A stretch of DNA of 14,483 bases from Candidatus Omnitrophota bacterium (GCA_030640045.1 DAOWKF010000070.1:1-14483), one strand, 5' to 3'. Positions 7,028-14,479 are shown, counted from the stretch's first letter. Program-made: numbers and translations. Notes: generated from the letters alone by a model not told the origin.

Positions 7028-7803
7028 AAAGATTTTGCCTTGCGTGGAATTTTTTGACCTGCTTCCCATTAGGTTCCAAGAGTAAAATTACCCCCACCGA
7101 ACTCAGTCAGGCCATGGCCTTTTTTCCGATTGTGGGACTGGCAATGGCAGTATTCCCGGTAATATTTGTTCTAATATCTTACCCATTTTTGCCTCCCATA
7201 CTTAGCTCATTAATAATTGTCCTCATTTTTATTTTTGTAACTCGCGGACTGCACCTCGACGGACTGGCTGATACAGTAGACGGGCTTTCAGGGGGAAGAG
7301 ATAAAAAAGAGATACTGGCTATTATGCGTGACAGCCATATCGGCAGTATGGGGGCAATAGCCCTTTTTTTTCTAATTTCTTTTAAGGTAGCACTTCTTAA
7401 TGAAATCTGGGTAAATGCGGATAAAGTTAATCTCTTAAAGGCGATTTTTCTTTTTCCGGTCATGGGCCGCTGGTCACTGGTTACTACAGCATGGCTCCTG
7501 CCCTATGCGCGTAAAGAAGAAGGGGTGCCCACAGCAGGATGGCTTGGCCTGGGGGAGGTATTCGCAAAGGGGGTTACAATTAAAGAATGGCTTCTCTCGA
7601 CTCTTTTCGCAGGTGTTGTAGCTTTTTTCACACTTAAATTTTACGCGCTTCTATTCTTACCTCTGGTATTTCTTACCAGCCTCTTTTTTATAAAATACTT
7701 TAAGCGTAAAGTGGGAGGGGTGACCGGGGATGTTTTTGGCGCGGTAAATGAATTGATAGAAGTAACCTCTCTCGGATATATACTTTTATTTTTTATATTG
7801 TGA
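7024..7803 (+). CDS. cobS: cobalamin synthase (adenosylcobinamide-GDP ribazoletransferase)
   Basis: Membrane enzyme that joins adenosylcobinamide-GDP to alpha-ribazole (phosphate), the last assembly step of the cobalamin nucleotide loop. The 259-residue protein has about six hydrophobic spans. The family motifs are present: [13 protein letters not shown] at 75-87, [10 protein letters not shown] at 102-111, and [13 protein letters not shown] at 231-243, whose acidic residues probably bind metal. GTG at 7024 overlaps the cobT stop by four bases (GTGA), and the gene ends in the same GTGA arrangement with cbiB. This indicates coupled translation, and fixes the start since no other codon fits as well. 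Confidence 0.94.
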   Translation: MKRFCLAWNFLTCFPLGSKSKITPTELSQAMAFFPIVGLAMAVFPVIFVLISYPFLPPILSSLIIVLIFIFVTRGLHLDGLADTVDGLSGGRDKKEILAIMRDSHIGSMGAIALFFLISFKVALLNEIWVNADKVNLLKAIFLFPVMGRWSLVTTAWLLPYARKEEGVPTAGWLGLGEVFAKGVTIKEWLLSTLFAGVVAFFTLKFYALLFLPLVFLTSLFFIKYFKRKVGGVTGDVFGAVNELIEVTSLGYILLFFIL

Positions 7804-8741
7804 GTAGTTTTATATTCGTTGGCGCATATATCCTCGATCTTATTTTGGGTGATCCTGAGAAAATGCCGCATCCGGTCAGGGCGATGGGATGGGCTATTGA
7901 AAAAGTAGAAGGGCCTTTAAGAAAAAAATTTAAGAAAAAGGAAACGATTGCCGGGATGATACTTGTTTTTAGCCTGGCAGCTATTACCTTCCTTGTTACA
8001 TTCATTGTTTGCTTTTTTTCTTTCAAGATACATAAATTTTTCGGTCTGGCTGTAAGTATTATTCTGGGTTATACTACTATTTCAGTTAAGTCTCTTCTTG
8101 ACGCAGCAGCAAAAGTTAAGAAAGAACTTTTACAGAAAAACTTAAGCCGCGCCGGGATTAAGCTGTCGCACATTGTTGCAAGGGATACCAATAATCTTTC
8201 GGAAAAAGATGTAATACGGGCTGTGGTCGAGACAGTGGCTGAGAATACTACAGACGGAATTACTGCGCCGCTCTTTTATTTAGCCCTGGGCGGGGCGCCT
8301 CTGGCCATGGCATACAAGGCGATCAACACCTTAGATTCGATGATTGGCTATCGGGATAAGAGATATATTAAATTCGGACGTGTTGCTGCTATAGTCGATG
8401 AGGTAGTTAATTTTATCCCGTCCAGGATTTCAGCTCTGGGGTTTGTAATTTCTTCCTGGTTTTCCGGTTTAGGTGTAGGCGCAGGTCTTCGTTTTATATC
8501 CAGATGCGCGTTAAAGGTTAATACCTTAAACAGCGCTATCACCGAAGGGGTAGTTGCTTCTATCCTTGGAGTAAGACTCGGCGGAGTGAACTATTACAAA
8601 GGAAAGAAAATTTTAAAGCCGTATCTTGGTGAGGGAAAGAGGGCGCTTGAGATAGATGATATTAACCGCACCTCTAAACTTGCCTTTCTTACGAGTCTTA
8701 TCTTTGCGGTTATAGTTTTATTGATAAAAATAATATGGTAA
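7800..8741 (+). CDS. cbiB: adenosylcobinamide-phosphate synthase
   Basis: Integral membrane enzyme that attaches aminopropanol (phosphate) to adenosylcobyric acid; also called CobD in the aerobic-pathway naming. Length 313, typical. Motifs: LGDPEKMPHPVRAMG at 16-30, ARDTNNL at 127-133, ETVAENTTDGITAPLFY at 144-160, GGAPLAMAYKAINTLDSMIGY at 164-184, and NFIPSRI at 204-210. Hydrophobic spans lie near 4-16, 50-75, 80-92 and at the C-terminus. GTG 7800 overlaps the cobS stop by four bases. The stop overlaps the next ATG by seven bases. The next gene would supply its aminopropanol-phosphate substrate, so order and function agree. Confidence 0.94.
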   Translation: MSSFIFVGAYILDLILGDPEKMPHPVRAMGWAIEKVEGPLRKKFKKKETIAGMILVFSLAAITFLVTFIVCFFSFKIHKFFGLAVSIILGYTTISVKSLLDAAAKVKKELLQKNLSRAGIKLSHIVARDTNNLSEKDVIRAVVETVAENTTDGITAPLFYLALGGAPLAMAYKAINTLDSMIGYRDKRYIKFGRVAAIVDEVVNFIPSRISALGFVISSWFSGLGVGAGLRFISRCALKVNTLNSAITEGVVASILGVRLGGVNYYKGKKILKPYLGEGKRALEIDDINRTSKLAFLTSLIFAVIVLLIKIIW

Positions 8742-9817
8742 AACACGGTGGTAATGTATGGGCAATTGAGAGAAAATCTCATCATAGATTTGACCGGTTC
8801 CTGGATTTTAGCTCGAATATAAATCCATTAGGGCCTCCCACGCGGGTAAAAGAGGCAGTGCTTAACGGAGTTAAAAAATTGCCTTGTTATCCTGACCCGG
8901 AATATATCCGCTTGAGGAAAGGGGTATCCAATTTTCTCGGGGTAAATTTATCATCCGTCTTTGTCGGGAATGGCATCAGCCAGATTATAGATCTGGTGAG
9001 CCGCTCTTGCAATTTTAAAGAGGCAGTTATAGTAAATCCTACATACAGTGAATACGAGCAGGCGTGTCTTAAGGCTAAGATTCCTGTAACCAATTTCGTT
9101 ATGAAAGAGAAAGATAATTTTATCTTGGATGAGGAGATATTTTATAAAATTCTGGGGACAAAAAAAGAGGCGGCTATATTTTTATGTAACCCGAATAACC
9201 CAACAGGGACTTTTATCCAGCGTCCATTTTTTGAAAGATTACTAAAAAAGGTATCTTCAAAGAGGCAGTGGCTGATAGTTGATGAGGCATTTATTGATTT
9301 CACCCCGCATGGCCGTAAGGATAGCCTTATCCATCTTATTAATACATATCCGCGTCTCGTTGTCCTCTGGTCGCTAACAAAGATATTTAGTATCCCGGGT
9401 TTGCGTATAGGCGCAGCAATAGCGAACAATAAGATTATTGAAAGGCTTCAAGCCATAGCCCCGCCGTGGAGTGTAAATATTTTAGCTGAAGAGGCCACCA
9501 TGGCCTCCCTGAAAGATAAAACCTTTTTAAAGAAAACAAGCTGCTGGATTAAAAAGGAGAAAAAATATCTTTCAAACAGTCTCAAGAAGTTTGATAACTT
9601 AAAGGTCTATCCTTCGGAGGCACCTTTTTTCCTTATCAAGATATTGAATAAGCGTATTAGCGCTCGCGCGCTAAGCAATAAACTTCTTTCTCATAAAATT
9701 CTTATCAGGGATTGTTCTAATTTTCAACACCTGGATAGATTCTTTTTTCGTATAGCTATTAAGGATAGAACAAGCAATAGAAGACTCATTTTTGCATTAA
9801 CAAGATATATAAAATGA
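8735..9817 (+). CDS. cobD: threonine-phosphate decarboxylase (CobD), PLP-dependent
   Basis: Predicted to decarboxylate L-threonine O-3-phosphate to (R)-1-amino-2-propanol phosphate, the side arm added by CbiB. It is a fold-type I aminotransferase-like enzyme of 360 residues: LDFSSNINPLGPP at 23-35 (characteristic of CobD), GNG at 78-80, NPNNPTG at 152-158, VDEAF with D183, SLTK with K216 as the PLP lysine, and GLRIG with R224. HisC is the close relative. The N-terminal motif and the position directly after cbiB favour CobD. The cysteine-rich C-terminal extension found in Salmonella CobD is absent. ATG 8735 overlaps cbiB by seven bases; the stop overlaps larE by four (ATGA). Confidence 0.87.
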   Translation: MVKHGGNVWAIERKSHHRFDRFLDFSSNINPLGPPTRVKEAVLNGVKKLPCYPDPEYIRLRKGVSNFLGVNLSSVFVGNGISQIIDLVSRSCNFKEAVIVNPTYSEYEQACLKAKIPVTNFVMKEKDNFILDEEIFYKILGTKKEAAIFLCNPNNPTGTFIQRPFFERLLKKVSSKRQWLIVDEAFIDFTPHGRKDSLIHLINTYPRLVVLWSLTKIFSIPGLRIGAAIANNKIIERLQAIAPPWSVNILAEEATMASLKDKTFLKKTSCWIKKEKKYLSNSLKKFDNLKVYPSEAPFFLIKILNKRISARALSNKLLSHKILIRDCSNFQHLDRFFFRIAIKDRTSNRRLIFALTRYIK

Positions 9818-10611
9818 TTGCAGAAGAAAAATTTGTAAAGTTAAAAGCTATCCTGCGTGAGATGGGTAGTGTAATTATTGCCTATTCCGGGGGGGTGGAT
9901 AGTACTTTTTTAGTCAAGGCAGCTAAAGACACCCTGGGGGAAAAGGCCCTGGCAGTAATTGGCACCTCGCCCGCATATCCTCAAAAAGAATTTAAAGAGG
10001 CGAAGGATTACGCGCGGGAGATAGGTATACGATATGTAGTCATCGAGACTAAAGGAATCTCAGACCCGTCTTTTTCTTCTAACACGCGCGAACGCTGTTA
10101 TTATTGTAAAAAAAGGCTTTTTAGTAAAATTAAAGAGAGAGCTATGAAAGAGGGCATACAGTTTATTCTGGATGGAACTAACATGGATGACCAAAAGGAT
10201 TTTCGACCGGGGAAGAGGGCCTTGCAGGAATTAAATGTCCGAAGTCCCCTTCTTGAGGCCGGTCTTTCCAAGGAAGAGATTAGAAAACTTTCGCGGGATC
10301 TCAAACTCCCTACATGGGATAAGCCTGCTCAGGCCTGTCTCTCTTCACGCTTTCCTTACGGAGAGGAGATAACCGAAGAGAAACTTAAGAGGATAGAAGA
10401 GGGGGAGAGGTTTATTCAGTCCCTCGGGTTCAGGCAGGTCAGACTCAGGCACTATGGGAAACTGGCCCGGATTGAAGTTGATAAGGAAGATATCCAAAGA
10501 TTTTTTAAAGACAGCGTGAGAGAAAAAATTATAGATAAACTCTTAAACCTCGGCTATACCTACGTTACACTTGACCTCGAAGGATATCGCACAGGGAGTT
10601 TGAATAAATAA
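9814..10611 (+). CDS. larE: LarE-type ATP-dependent sulfur transferase, three-cysteine form
   Basis: LarE thiolates the pyridinium biscarboxylate precursor of the nickel-pincer nucleotide cofactor used by lactate racemase and relatives. The 265-residue protein has the PP-loop SGGVDSTFL at 25-33, RERCYYCKKRLF at 92-103 with C95 and C98, DGTNMDDQKDFRPG at 120-133, and AQACLSSRFPYG at 172-183 with C175. C175 matches the sacrificial cysteine of Lactobacillus LarE. The added CxxC matches LarE proteins that hold a [4Fe-4S] cluster through three cysteines and deliver sulfur catalytically. ATG 9814 overlaps cobD by four bases. No larA, larB or larC is in the window, so the acceptor could differ. It is the last gene before the AT-rich island. 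Confidence 0.87.
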   Translation: MIAEEKFVKLKAILREMGSVIIAYSGGVDSTFLVKAAKDTLGEKALAVIGTSPAYPQKEFKEAKDYAREIGIRYVVIETKGISDPSFSSNTRERCYYCKKRLFSKIKERAMKEGIQFILDGTNMDDQKDFRPGKRALQELNVRSPLLEAGLSKEEIRKLSRDLKLPTWDKPAQACLSSRFPYGEEITEEKLKRIEEGERFIQSLGFRQVRLRHYGKLARIEVDKEDIQRFFKDSVREKIIDKLLNLGYTYVTLDLEGYRTGSLNK

Positions 10612-10657
10612 CCTTTTTACGAAAAGTTTGTGAATCTATTTAGTATTATCTGGCTAA

Positions 10658-12820
10658 TCACGATAGATTATAATATTTTTTATAATAGCTTAGTCTTTTT
10701 CTGAAGAATTTTTCTAAATATTCTACTTTTCTATCTCTGTAATCATAAATATATTTATTCTGAATATCACCTCTTTGAATTCTACCAATATACTGTGTCA
10801 ACTTTCCAGAAAAAGCAAATGGATATACTAAAAATAAAGAGTCTAAATTATCGAAATCAGAACCTTCTCCTATTAATTGCCCTGTTGCTATTAATATCTG
10901 AAAATTATTTGACTTAATTTGCTTTATTTTTAATTTTCTCTCTGACTCCTTTAAATCTCCAGTTAAAGTTATTGTTTCATATTCACGCTTTAGATAATAA
11001 TTTAAAACATCAACATGATCCTTACGTTCTGTTAAAACAAGCACTCTTAGATTCTTATTAACACAACTTTTAATATCATCTACTATTTTTTGGTTTCTAT
11101 TTGAATCAAAAATTAAAATTTTAGATAAAATTTGAAAATCATCAGTTTTTATTTTAAAGGGGATAAAAAGGTCAGTATCTTGGATTATTATCTTAGGTTT
11201 TCCATTAATGCTTTTCTGATGATGTTTAATAGATGATATGTCACTATTTTTGATTGTATATAAAATTCTACCAAGATAAATAAAGATTAATTTAGCATCA
11301 TTATTTTTTCTTTCTGGGGTAGCTGTTAATCCATATAAATAATAAGGATTAAACCTTGTTATTACGTTACGAAACATTCTTGCAGGCATATGATGACATT
11401 CATCTACAATAATCATCCCGAATTCTTTGCTAATACTTTTAAAATCAGAAATTCGATTATATGTTTGAATCATTCCCACACTAACTTTTTCACCTAAACT
11501 TTTTTTACCTGCACCAAATTGACCTATCTCTCTTTTAGGAATGTTTAAAAAATCTTCAATCCGTTCAATCCATTGGTTATAAATTTGTTTTTTGTGTACT
11601 AATATCAAAGTACGTTGTTGTAACTTTTTTAAAATTTCAATTCCAATGATAGTCTTTCCAGAACCAGGAGGTGCGACAAGAATTCCATTATCTGATAAAA
11701 TTATATTTTGAACAGCTTCTCTTTGGTAGTCAAATAATTCTAAATCTGAATTATACTTGATTAAGTCGGATTGAGTTCTGTTATCTTTGATCTCATATTT
11801 AATTTCATGTTTATTTAAGAAATCACATAGATCATCAAAAAAACCTCTTGGAATAGCAACAGTATCTCCATCTGTTTCAATAAGCTTAAAATATTTCTCA
11901 ATATTGTAAACATTCAAACCCATCCGCTTCTTAATTATATAATCATAATTTAAAAAATTTAGATTTTCTTTTAAGAAATTAACCAATATCTTAGGTAAAT
12001 TAGACTTATTCAAATATATATGATCATTTAGATTAATAAATAATTTTTTTCCAGAACCATATTTGTAAAATCTTTTATCTTGACTGAATTCATTGTATAA
12101 ATTATCTAATCTTTCAATAGGTATTTTTTCTATATTTAGTAAAAATTCCCACTGCTCTTCATATGGAATGAAATTTTCCCTATAATCAATAAAGATTGAA
12201 TTATTTTTCTTCCTTGAATTTCCTTGTAATGGCAATACGATTAAGTTTCCTATTCCTTTGCCGCTCAACAAATCCTGATTTGGGAAAAGTCGATCAAAAC
12301 TATCTTCTTTGTCAAACTGATCGACTATCTTAACATTTTTAAGTAATGAGAATATAATTTTTCTACTTTTATAAGCAGGATATTTATCAATGAAAAATAA
12401 CCATACATGTCCACCTTTACCAGAACGAGATCTTTCTAAATAAGCAGGAAGATTAAATTTCGCACATTCATGAATAAAATTCACAGAATCATTTTTCCAA
12501 TTATCACCATCAAAATCTGCTGCAATAAAACAGGAAGTATTATCATCTAACAATGGATATATACCGTATGTTTTAATTCCGCTTAAATGTTGTTTAATAT
12601 AATTTTCATTTAAAGATGGATATTTTTTATTGTCACAATCCTTACATTTTCCTTTTTTCAATTTCAAACATAACTGATTTTTCCATTCATTTAAACAAAC
12701 AGGAGTGTAGCCACTGGCAGATTTATCAGCTTTTTCCCAACGAACTGCAAAAATATCCTTCCTTCCTTTAAAAAGGTTGTTATATATCTCAATCTTATCT
12801 TTTGAAGATAATCTTTCCAT
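10658..12820 (-). CDS. TOTE-type archaeo-eukaryotic primase fused to a superfamily II helicase
   Basis: A 720-residue conflict-system protein. The N-terminus (7-62) has the FKGRKDIFAVRW opening and four cysteines (C42, C51, C59, C62) likely to bind zinc. The primase domain follows: AADFDGD with D102 and D104 as metal ligands, LERSRSGKGGHVWLFF with H138, FDRLFPNQD at 175-183, and GNLIVLPLQG at 191-200. These match the AEP domain named for TOTE conflict systems. After a linker (about 240-355), the helicase has APPGSGKT (383-390), VDECHH (472-477), GLTATPER (497-504) and TQYIGRIQR (675-683), an XPB/RecG-style DNA translocase set. No nuclease domain is seen. ATG 12820 has only a weak AAGATGA ahead. 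The gene is very AT-rich compared with its flanks, suggesting acquisition. A role against invading DNA is inferred. Confidence 0.85.
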   Translation of the reverse strand: MERLSSKDKIEIYNNLFKGRKDIFAVRWEKADKSASGYTPVCLNEWKNQLCLKLKKGKCKDCDNKKYPSLNENYIKQHLSGIKTYGIYPLLDDNTSCFIAADFDGDNWKNDSVNFIHECAKFNLPAYLERSRSGKGGHVWLFFIDKYPAYKSRKIIFSLLKNVKIVDQFDKEDSFDRLFPNQDLLSGKGIGNLIVLPLQGNSRKKNNSIFIDYRENFIPYEEQWEFLLNIEKIPIERLDNLYNEFSQDKRFYKYGSGKKLFINLNDHIYLNKSNLPKILVNFLKENLNFLNYDYIIKKRMGLNVYNIEKYFKLIETDGDTVAIPRGFFDDLCDFLNKHEIKYEIKDNRTQSDLIKYNSDLELFDYQREAVQNIILSDNGILVAPPGSGKTIIGIEILKKLQQRTLILVHKKQIYNQWIERIEDFLNIPKREIGQFGAGKKSLGEKVSVGMIQTYNRISDFKSISKEFGMIIVDECHHMPARMFRNVITRFNPYYLYGLTATPERKNNDAKLIFIYLGRILYTIKNSDISSIKHHQKSINGKPKIIIQDTDLFIPFKIKTDDFQILSKILIFDSNRNQKIVDDIKSCVNKNLRVLVLTERKDHVDVLNYYLKREYETITLTGDLKESERKLKIKQIKSNNFQILIATGQLIGEGSDFDNLDSLFLVYPFAFSGKLTQYIGRIQRGDIQNKYIYDYRDRKVEYLEKFFRKRLSYYKKYYNLS

Positions 12821-12868
12821 TTATTTCATCTTTTAATTTTTGTAAATTTGATTATGGTTTGTATTAAC

Positions 12869-12925
12869 AACTAACATAAAGATGAGTGACGGCGGAACAC
12901 CGTTCACTCCATTAACTAGTTAGAA
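12869..12925 (-). other. attC-like imperfect hairpin between DUF2442 and the primase-helicase gene
   Basis: Outer arms CTAAC (12871-12875) and GTTAG (12919-12923) are complementary. After short unpaired spacers, an inner stem pairs GAGTGA-CGG (12884-12892) with CCG-T-TCACTC (12900-12909), leaving one extra base, and can extend by ATG/CAT with a second extra base. Both extra bases are on the same arm. The loop is CGGAACA. The total is about 57 bases. This matches the plan of integron attC sites (RYYYAAC ... GTTRRRY outer boxes, inner stem, one-sided extrahelical bases); the outer boxes fit 6 of 7 positions each. It starts 9 bases after the DUF2442 stop, where an attC would sit in a cassette. 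A transcription-pausing or regulatory hairpin is the alternative. It lacks a clean T-tract, so it is not a standard terminator. Confidence 0.45.
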
Positions 12926-12931
12926 AATTTA

Positions 12932-13192
12932 TTATTTGTAGTTTAAAGGATATCTTTCTGGATTTTCTAAAATTTCTGTGGATAAATCAACATCTAATTC
13001 TGGCCAGTATAGATGGTGATTATGGAAGAGTTTTACATTAATTATTGATGATATTTTAGTATTTTTGAACCAGGGATATTTTTCGAAAGGAAGAAAATAT
13101 TCTTTCGCTTTCAATAGAATCCAGAATCCATGCTCAGAAATATTAGTTATTTCTGGTTTTAAGGTGTTTTTCCCATTTTTTAATAATTTCAT
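12932..13192 (-). CDS. DUF2442 small protein, putative antitoxin-like partner
   Basis: An 86-residue protein with the DUF2442 pattern: NISEHGFWILL near 18-28, YFLPFEKYPWF at 32-42, then LFHNHHLYWPELDVDLS at 55-71 and an ending ENPERYPL. DUF2442 genes often travel next to DUF4160 genes in bacterial genomes and are suspected toxin-antitoxin-like pairs; no activity is established that I can state. The ATG at 13192 is supported by AGAAAGG seven bases ahead. This makes the gene overlap the end of the DUF4160 gene by 50 bases, an unusually long overlap. AT-rich like the rest of the island. The attC-like hairpin follows the stop. Confidence 0.82.
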   Translation of the reverse strand: MKLLKNGKNTLKPEITNISEHGFWILLKAKEYFLPFEKYPWFKNTKISSIINVKLFHNHHLYWPELDVDLSTEILENPERYPLNYK

Positions 13193-13391
13193 TTTTATGC
13201 CTTTCTATAATTTTCTGTAAAAAATTTAATTCTTTTTTGGATAAGCCAGAATAATTTGCTAATGAAATTATCGGTTCTAACCAAAATTTCGCTTCACCAT
13301 CAGGGGACACAATATGAATATGAATTCTATCTTCCTCTTTGGAGAAAAAATGGAATCTATATTTCCCTTCTTTGAATACTGTTGGACTCAT
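13143..13391 (-). CDS. DUF4160 small protein
   Basis: An 82-residue protein matching the DUF4160 pattern: SPTVFKEGKYRFHFFSKEED (2-21), IHIHIVSPDGEAKFWLEPI with its HIH core, SLANYSGLSKKELNFLQKII, and a C-terminal W-x-x-HL helix. The family usually has PPHIHV at the core; here it is RIHIHI. ATG 13391 follows TGAGGAAA eight bases upstream, and an extended -10 promoter lies just ahead, so this is the first gene of the - strand unit. It is translated before and overlaps DUF2442 by 50 bases. The function of the family is not known to me beyond the suspected toxin-antitoxin association. Confidence 0.84.
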   Translation of the reverse strand: MSPTVFKEGKYRFHFFSKEEDRIHIHIVSPDGEAKFWLEPIISLANYSGLSKKELNFLQKIIERHKNEIIKKWEKHLKTRNN

Positions 13392-13410
13392 AAACTATTT
13401 CCTCAACATA

Positions 13411-13439
13411 ATTATAACATATTCTATTTTATTTTCCAT
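13411..13439 (-). promoter_or_regulatory. extended -10 promoter of the DUF4160-DUF2442 unit
   Basis: On the - strand, TATAAT (13416-13411) is preceded by TG one base upstream, giving a TGnTATAAT extended -10. The -35 region 17 bases upstream (ATGGAA) is poor, as is common with extended -10 promoters. The start point would fall near 13404, with TGAGGA and the DUF4160 ATG right behind it. Confidence 0.5.
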
Positions 13440-13440
13440 A

Positions 13441-13480
13441 GTTTTTTAAGGATTTGTTTTTTAAGGATTTTTAAGGATTA
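13441..13480 (-). repeat. tandem 15-base repeat upstream of the DUF4160 promoter
   Basis: GTTTTTTAAGGATTT occurs twice without a gap at 13441-13455 and 13456-13470. A partial third copy (TTTTTAAGGATT) follows at 13468-13479. It ends just upstream of the -35 position of the - strand promoter. Read on that strand it gives A-tracts next to AATCCTT. It could be an UP-like element, an operator array, or a scar near the right end of the island. Confidence 0.6.
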
Positions 13481-13514
13481 ATTTGAAAAACGATATATTT
13501 TTTCAAGATAATTG

Positions 13515-13543
13515 TTGATTGGAGTGTGTGGGTTCTTTATAAT
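13515..13543 (+). promoter_or_regulatory. sigma70-like promoter of ftsY
   Basis: TTGATT (13515-13520) and a perfect TATAAT (13538-13543) are 17 bases apart. The predicted start point, about seven bases after the -10, coincides with the ATG at 13550. Confidence 0.55.
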
Positions 13544-13549
13544 AACAAT

Positions 13550-14479
13550 ATGCTAAGATTATTTCGCAGGGAAAAACACGCTACACTAAAGCAGGGGCTT
13601 TTTAAGACGCGGCTTTCTTTAAAAGAACAGCTTAAGGTTTTTTTGAAGAAAGGGAAGGTGGATGTAGATATCCTTACCGAGCTTGAAGAGATACTTATTT
13701 TAGCTGACTGTGGTGTCAAGATAACAATGGAGGTAATGGCGTCTTTGAAAGATTCTATTGTAAATAAAGGATTAAAACAAAGGGAAGAGGTCTATTGGGA
13801 GTTGAAAGGAGCCCTTAAAAATTTTTTATCTAATTCACCGCGCGCTTTATCTATATCCCCTTCGCCGGCAGTCTTTTTATTTGTAGGCGTTAATGGAAGC
13901 GGGAAGACTACCTCGCTTGCAAAACTCGCTTATCGATTTAAGAAGGAGGGTAAGAAGGTGCTGCTCGCAGCCGGTGATACCTTTCGGGCGGCAGCCATAG
14001 AGCAGTTAAATCACTGGGGTGATAGATTGGGGGTTGATGTAATCCGGCATGATTATGGCGGGGATAGCGCAGCTGTGGCGTATGATGCGGTTACTGCAGC
14101 AAGGTCCAGAGGGATAGATTGTCTCCTGATAGATACTGCGGGCAGACTCCAGACAAAGGTGAATTTGATGGAGGAGTTAAAAAAGATGTCAAGAGTGATC
14201 GCCAAGGTTTTGCCGCAGACCCCTCATGAGAAGATCCTTGTCGTGGATTCTACTTTTGGCCAGAACTCCATTTCCCAGGGGAAGCTCTTTCACGAGTTTA
14301 TAGATTTGACAGGGATGGTTTTAGCTAAACTCGATGGTTCGGCAAAAGGCGGGGCAATATTGGGCCTTGAGAATGAATTAGGCGTGCCTGTTAAGCTCGC
14401 TGGCGTGGGAGAAGGAATAGAAGACCTGGTAGATTTCGATCCGGGGGAGTATATTGATTCACTACTAAGTATTGATTGA
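13550..14479 (+). CDS. ftsY: signal recognition particle receptor FtsY
   Basis: SRP receptor GTPase that docks ribosome-nascent chains with the SRP at the inner membrane. The 309-residue protein has a short basic N-terminus (MLRLFRREKH), a helical N domain (about 20-95), and a G domain: GVNGSGKT at 113-120, DTFRAAA at 143-149, DTAGR at 195-199, AKLDGSAKGG at 259-268, and GVGEGIEDL at 285-293. The long acidic A domain of E. coli FtsY is absent, as in many bacteria. The usual TKLD is AKLD here, a common mild variant. I prefer ATG 13550 over the GTG at 13526, which would add eight residues but lies upstream of the -10 box and therefore outside the predicted transcript. No Shine-Dalgarno precedes 13550. 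The GC level returns to that of the non-island genes. Confidence 0.93.
   Translation: MLRLFRREKHATLKQGLFKTRLSLKEQLKVFLKKGKVDVDILTELEEILILADCGVKITMEVMASLKDSIVNKGLKQREEVYWELKGALKNFLSNSPRALSISPSPAVFLFVGVNGSGKTTSLAKLAYRFKKEGKKVLLAAGDTFRAAAIEQLNHWGDRLGVDVIRHDYGGDSAAVAYDAVTAARSRGIDCLLIDTAGRLQTKVNLMEELKKMSRVIAKVLPQTPHEKILVVDSTFGQNSISQGKLFHEFIDLTGMVLAKLDGSAKGGAILGLENELGVPVKLAGVGEGIEDLVDFDPGEYIDSLLSID

Noticed and set aside
10612..10657. Possible terminator or second attC-like site between larE and the primase-helicase gene
   Set aside because: Only a short A/T-rich pairing (CTTTT/AAAAG) is present, without a G/C stem, and no CTAAC/GTTAG boxes are found.
12820..12870. Separate promoter for the primase-helicase gene
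   Set aside because: CATAAT and TTGTTA are present on the - strand but at wrong spacing; nothing better than chance in such AT-rich DNA.
13441..13480. Possible CRISPR array
   Set aside because: The repeats are 15 bases, contiguous without spacers, and there are no cas genes in the window.
10612..13525. Target-site duplication or tRNA attachment site bounding the island
   Set aside because: I compared both edges and saw no convincing direct repeat beyond A/T-rich chance matches, and no tRNA gene or fragment.
13526..13549. Eight-residue N-terminal extension of FtsY from GTG 13526
   Set aside because: The TATAAT at 13538-13543 lies within it, so the predicted transcript would not contain the extension; GGAG is too close to this GTG to serve it.
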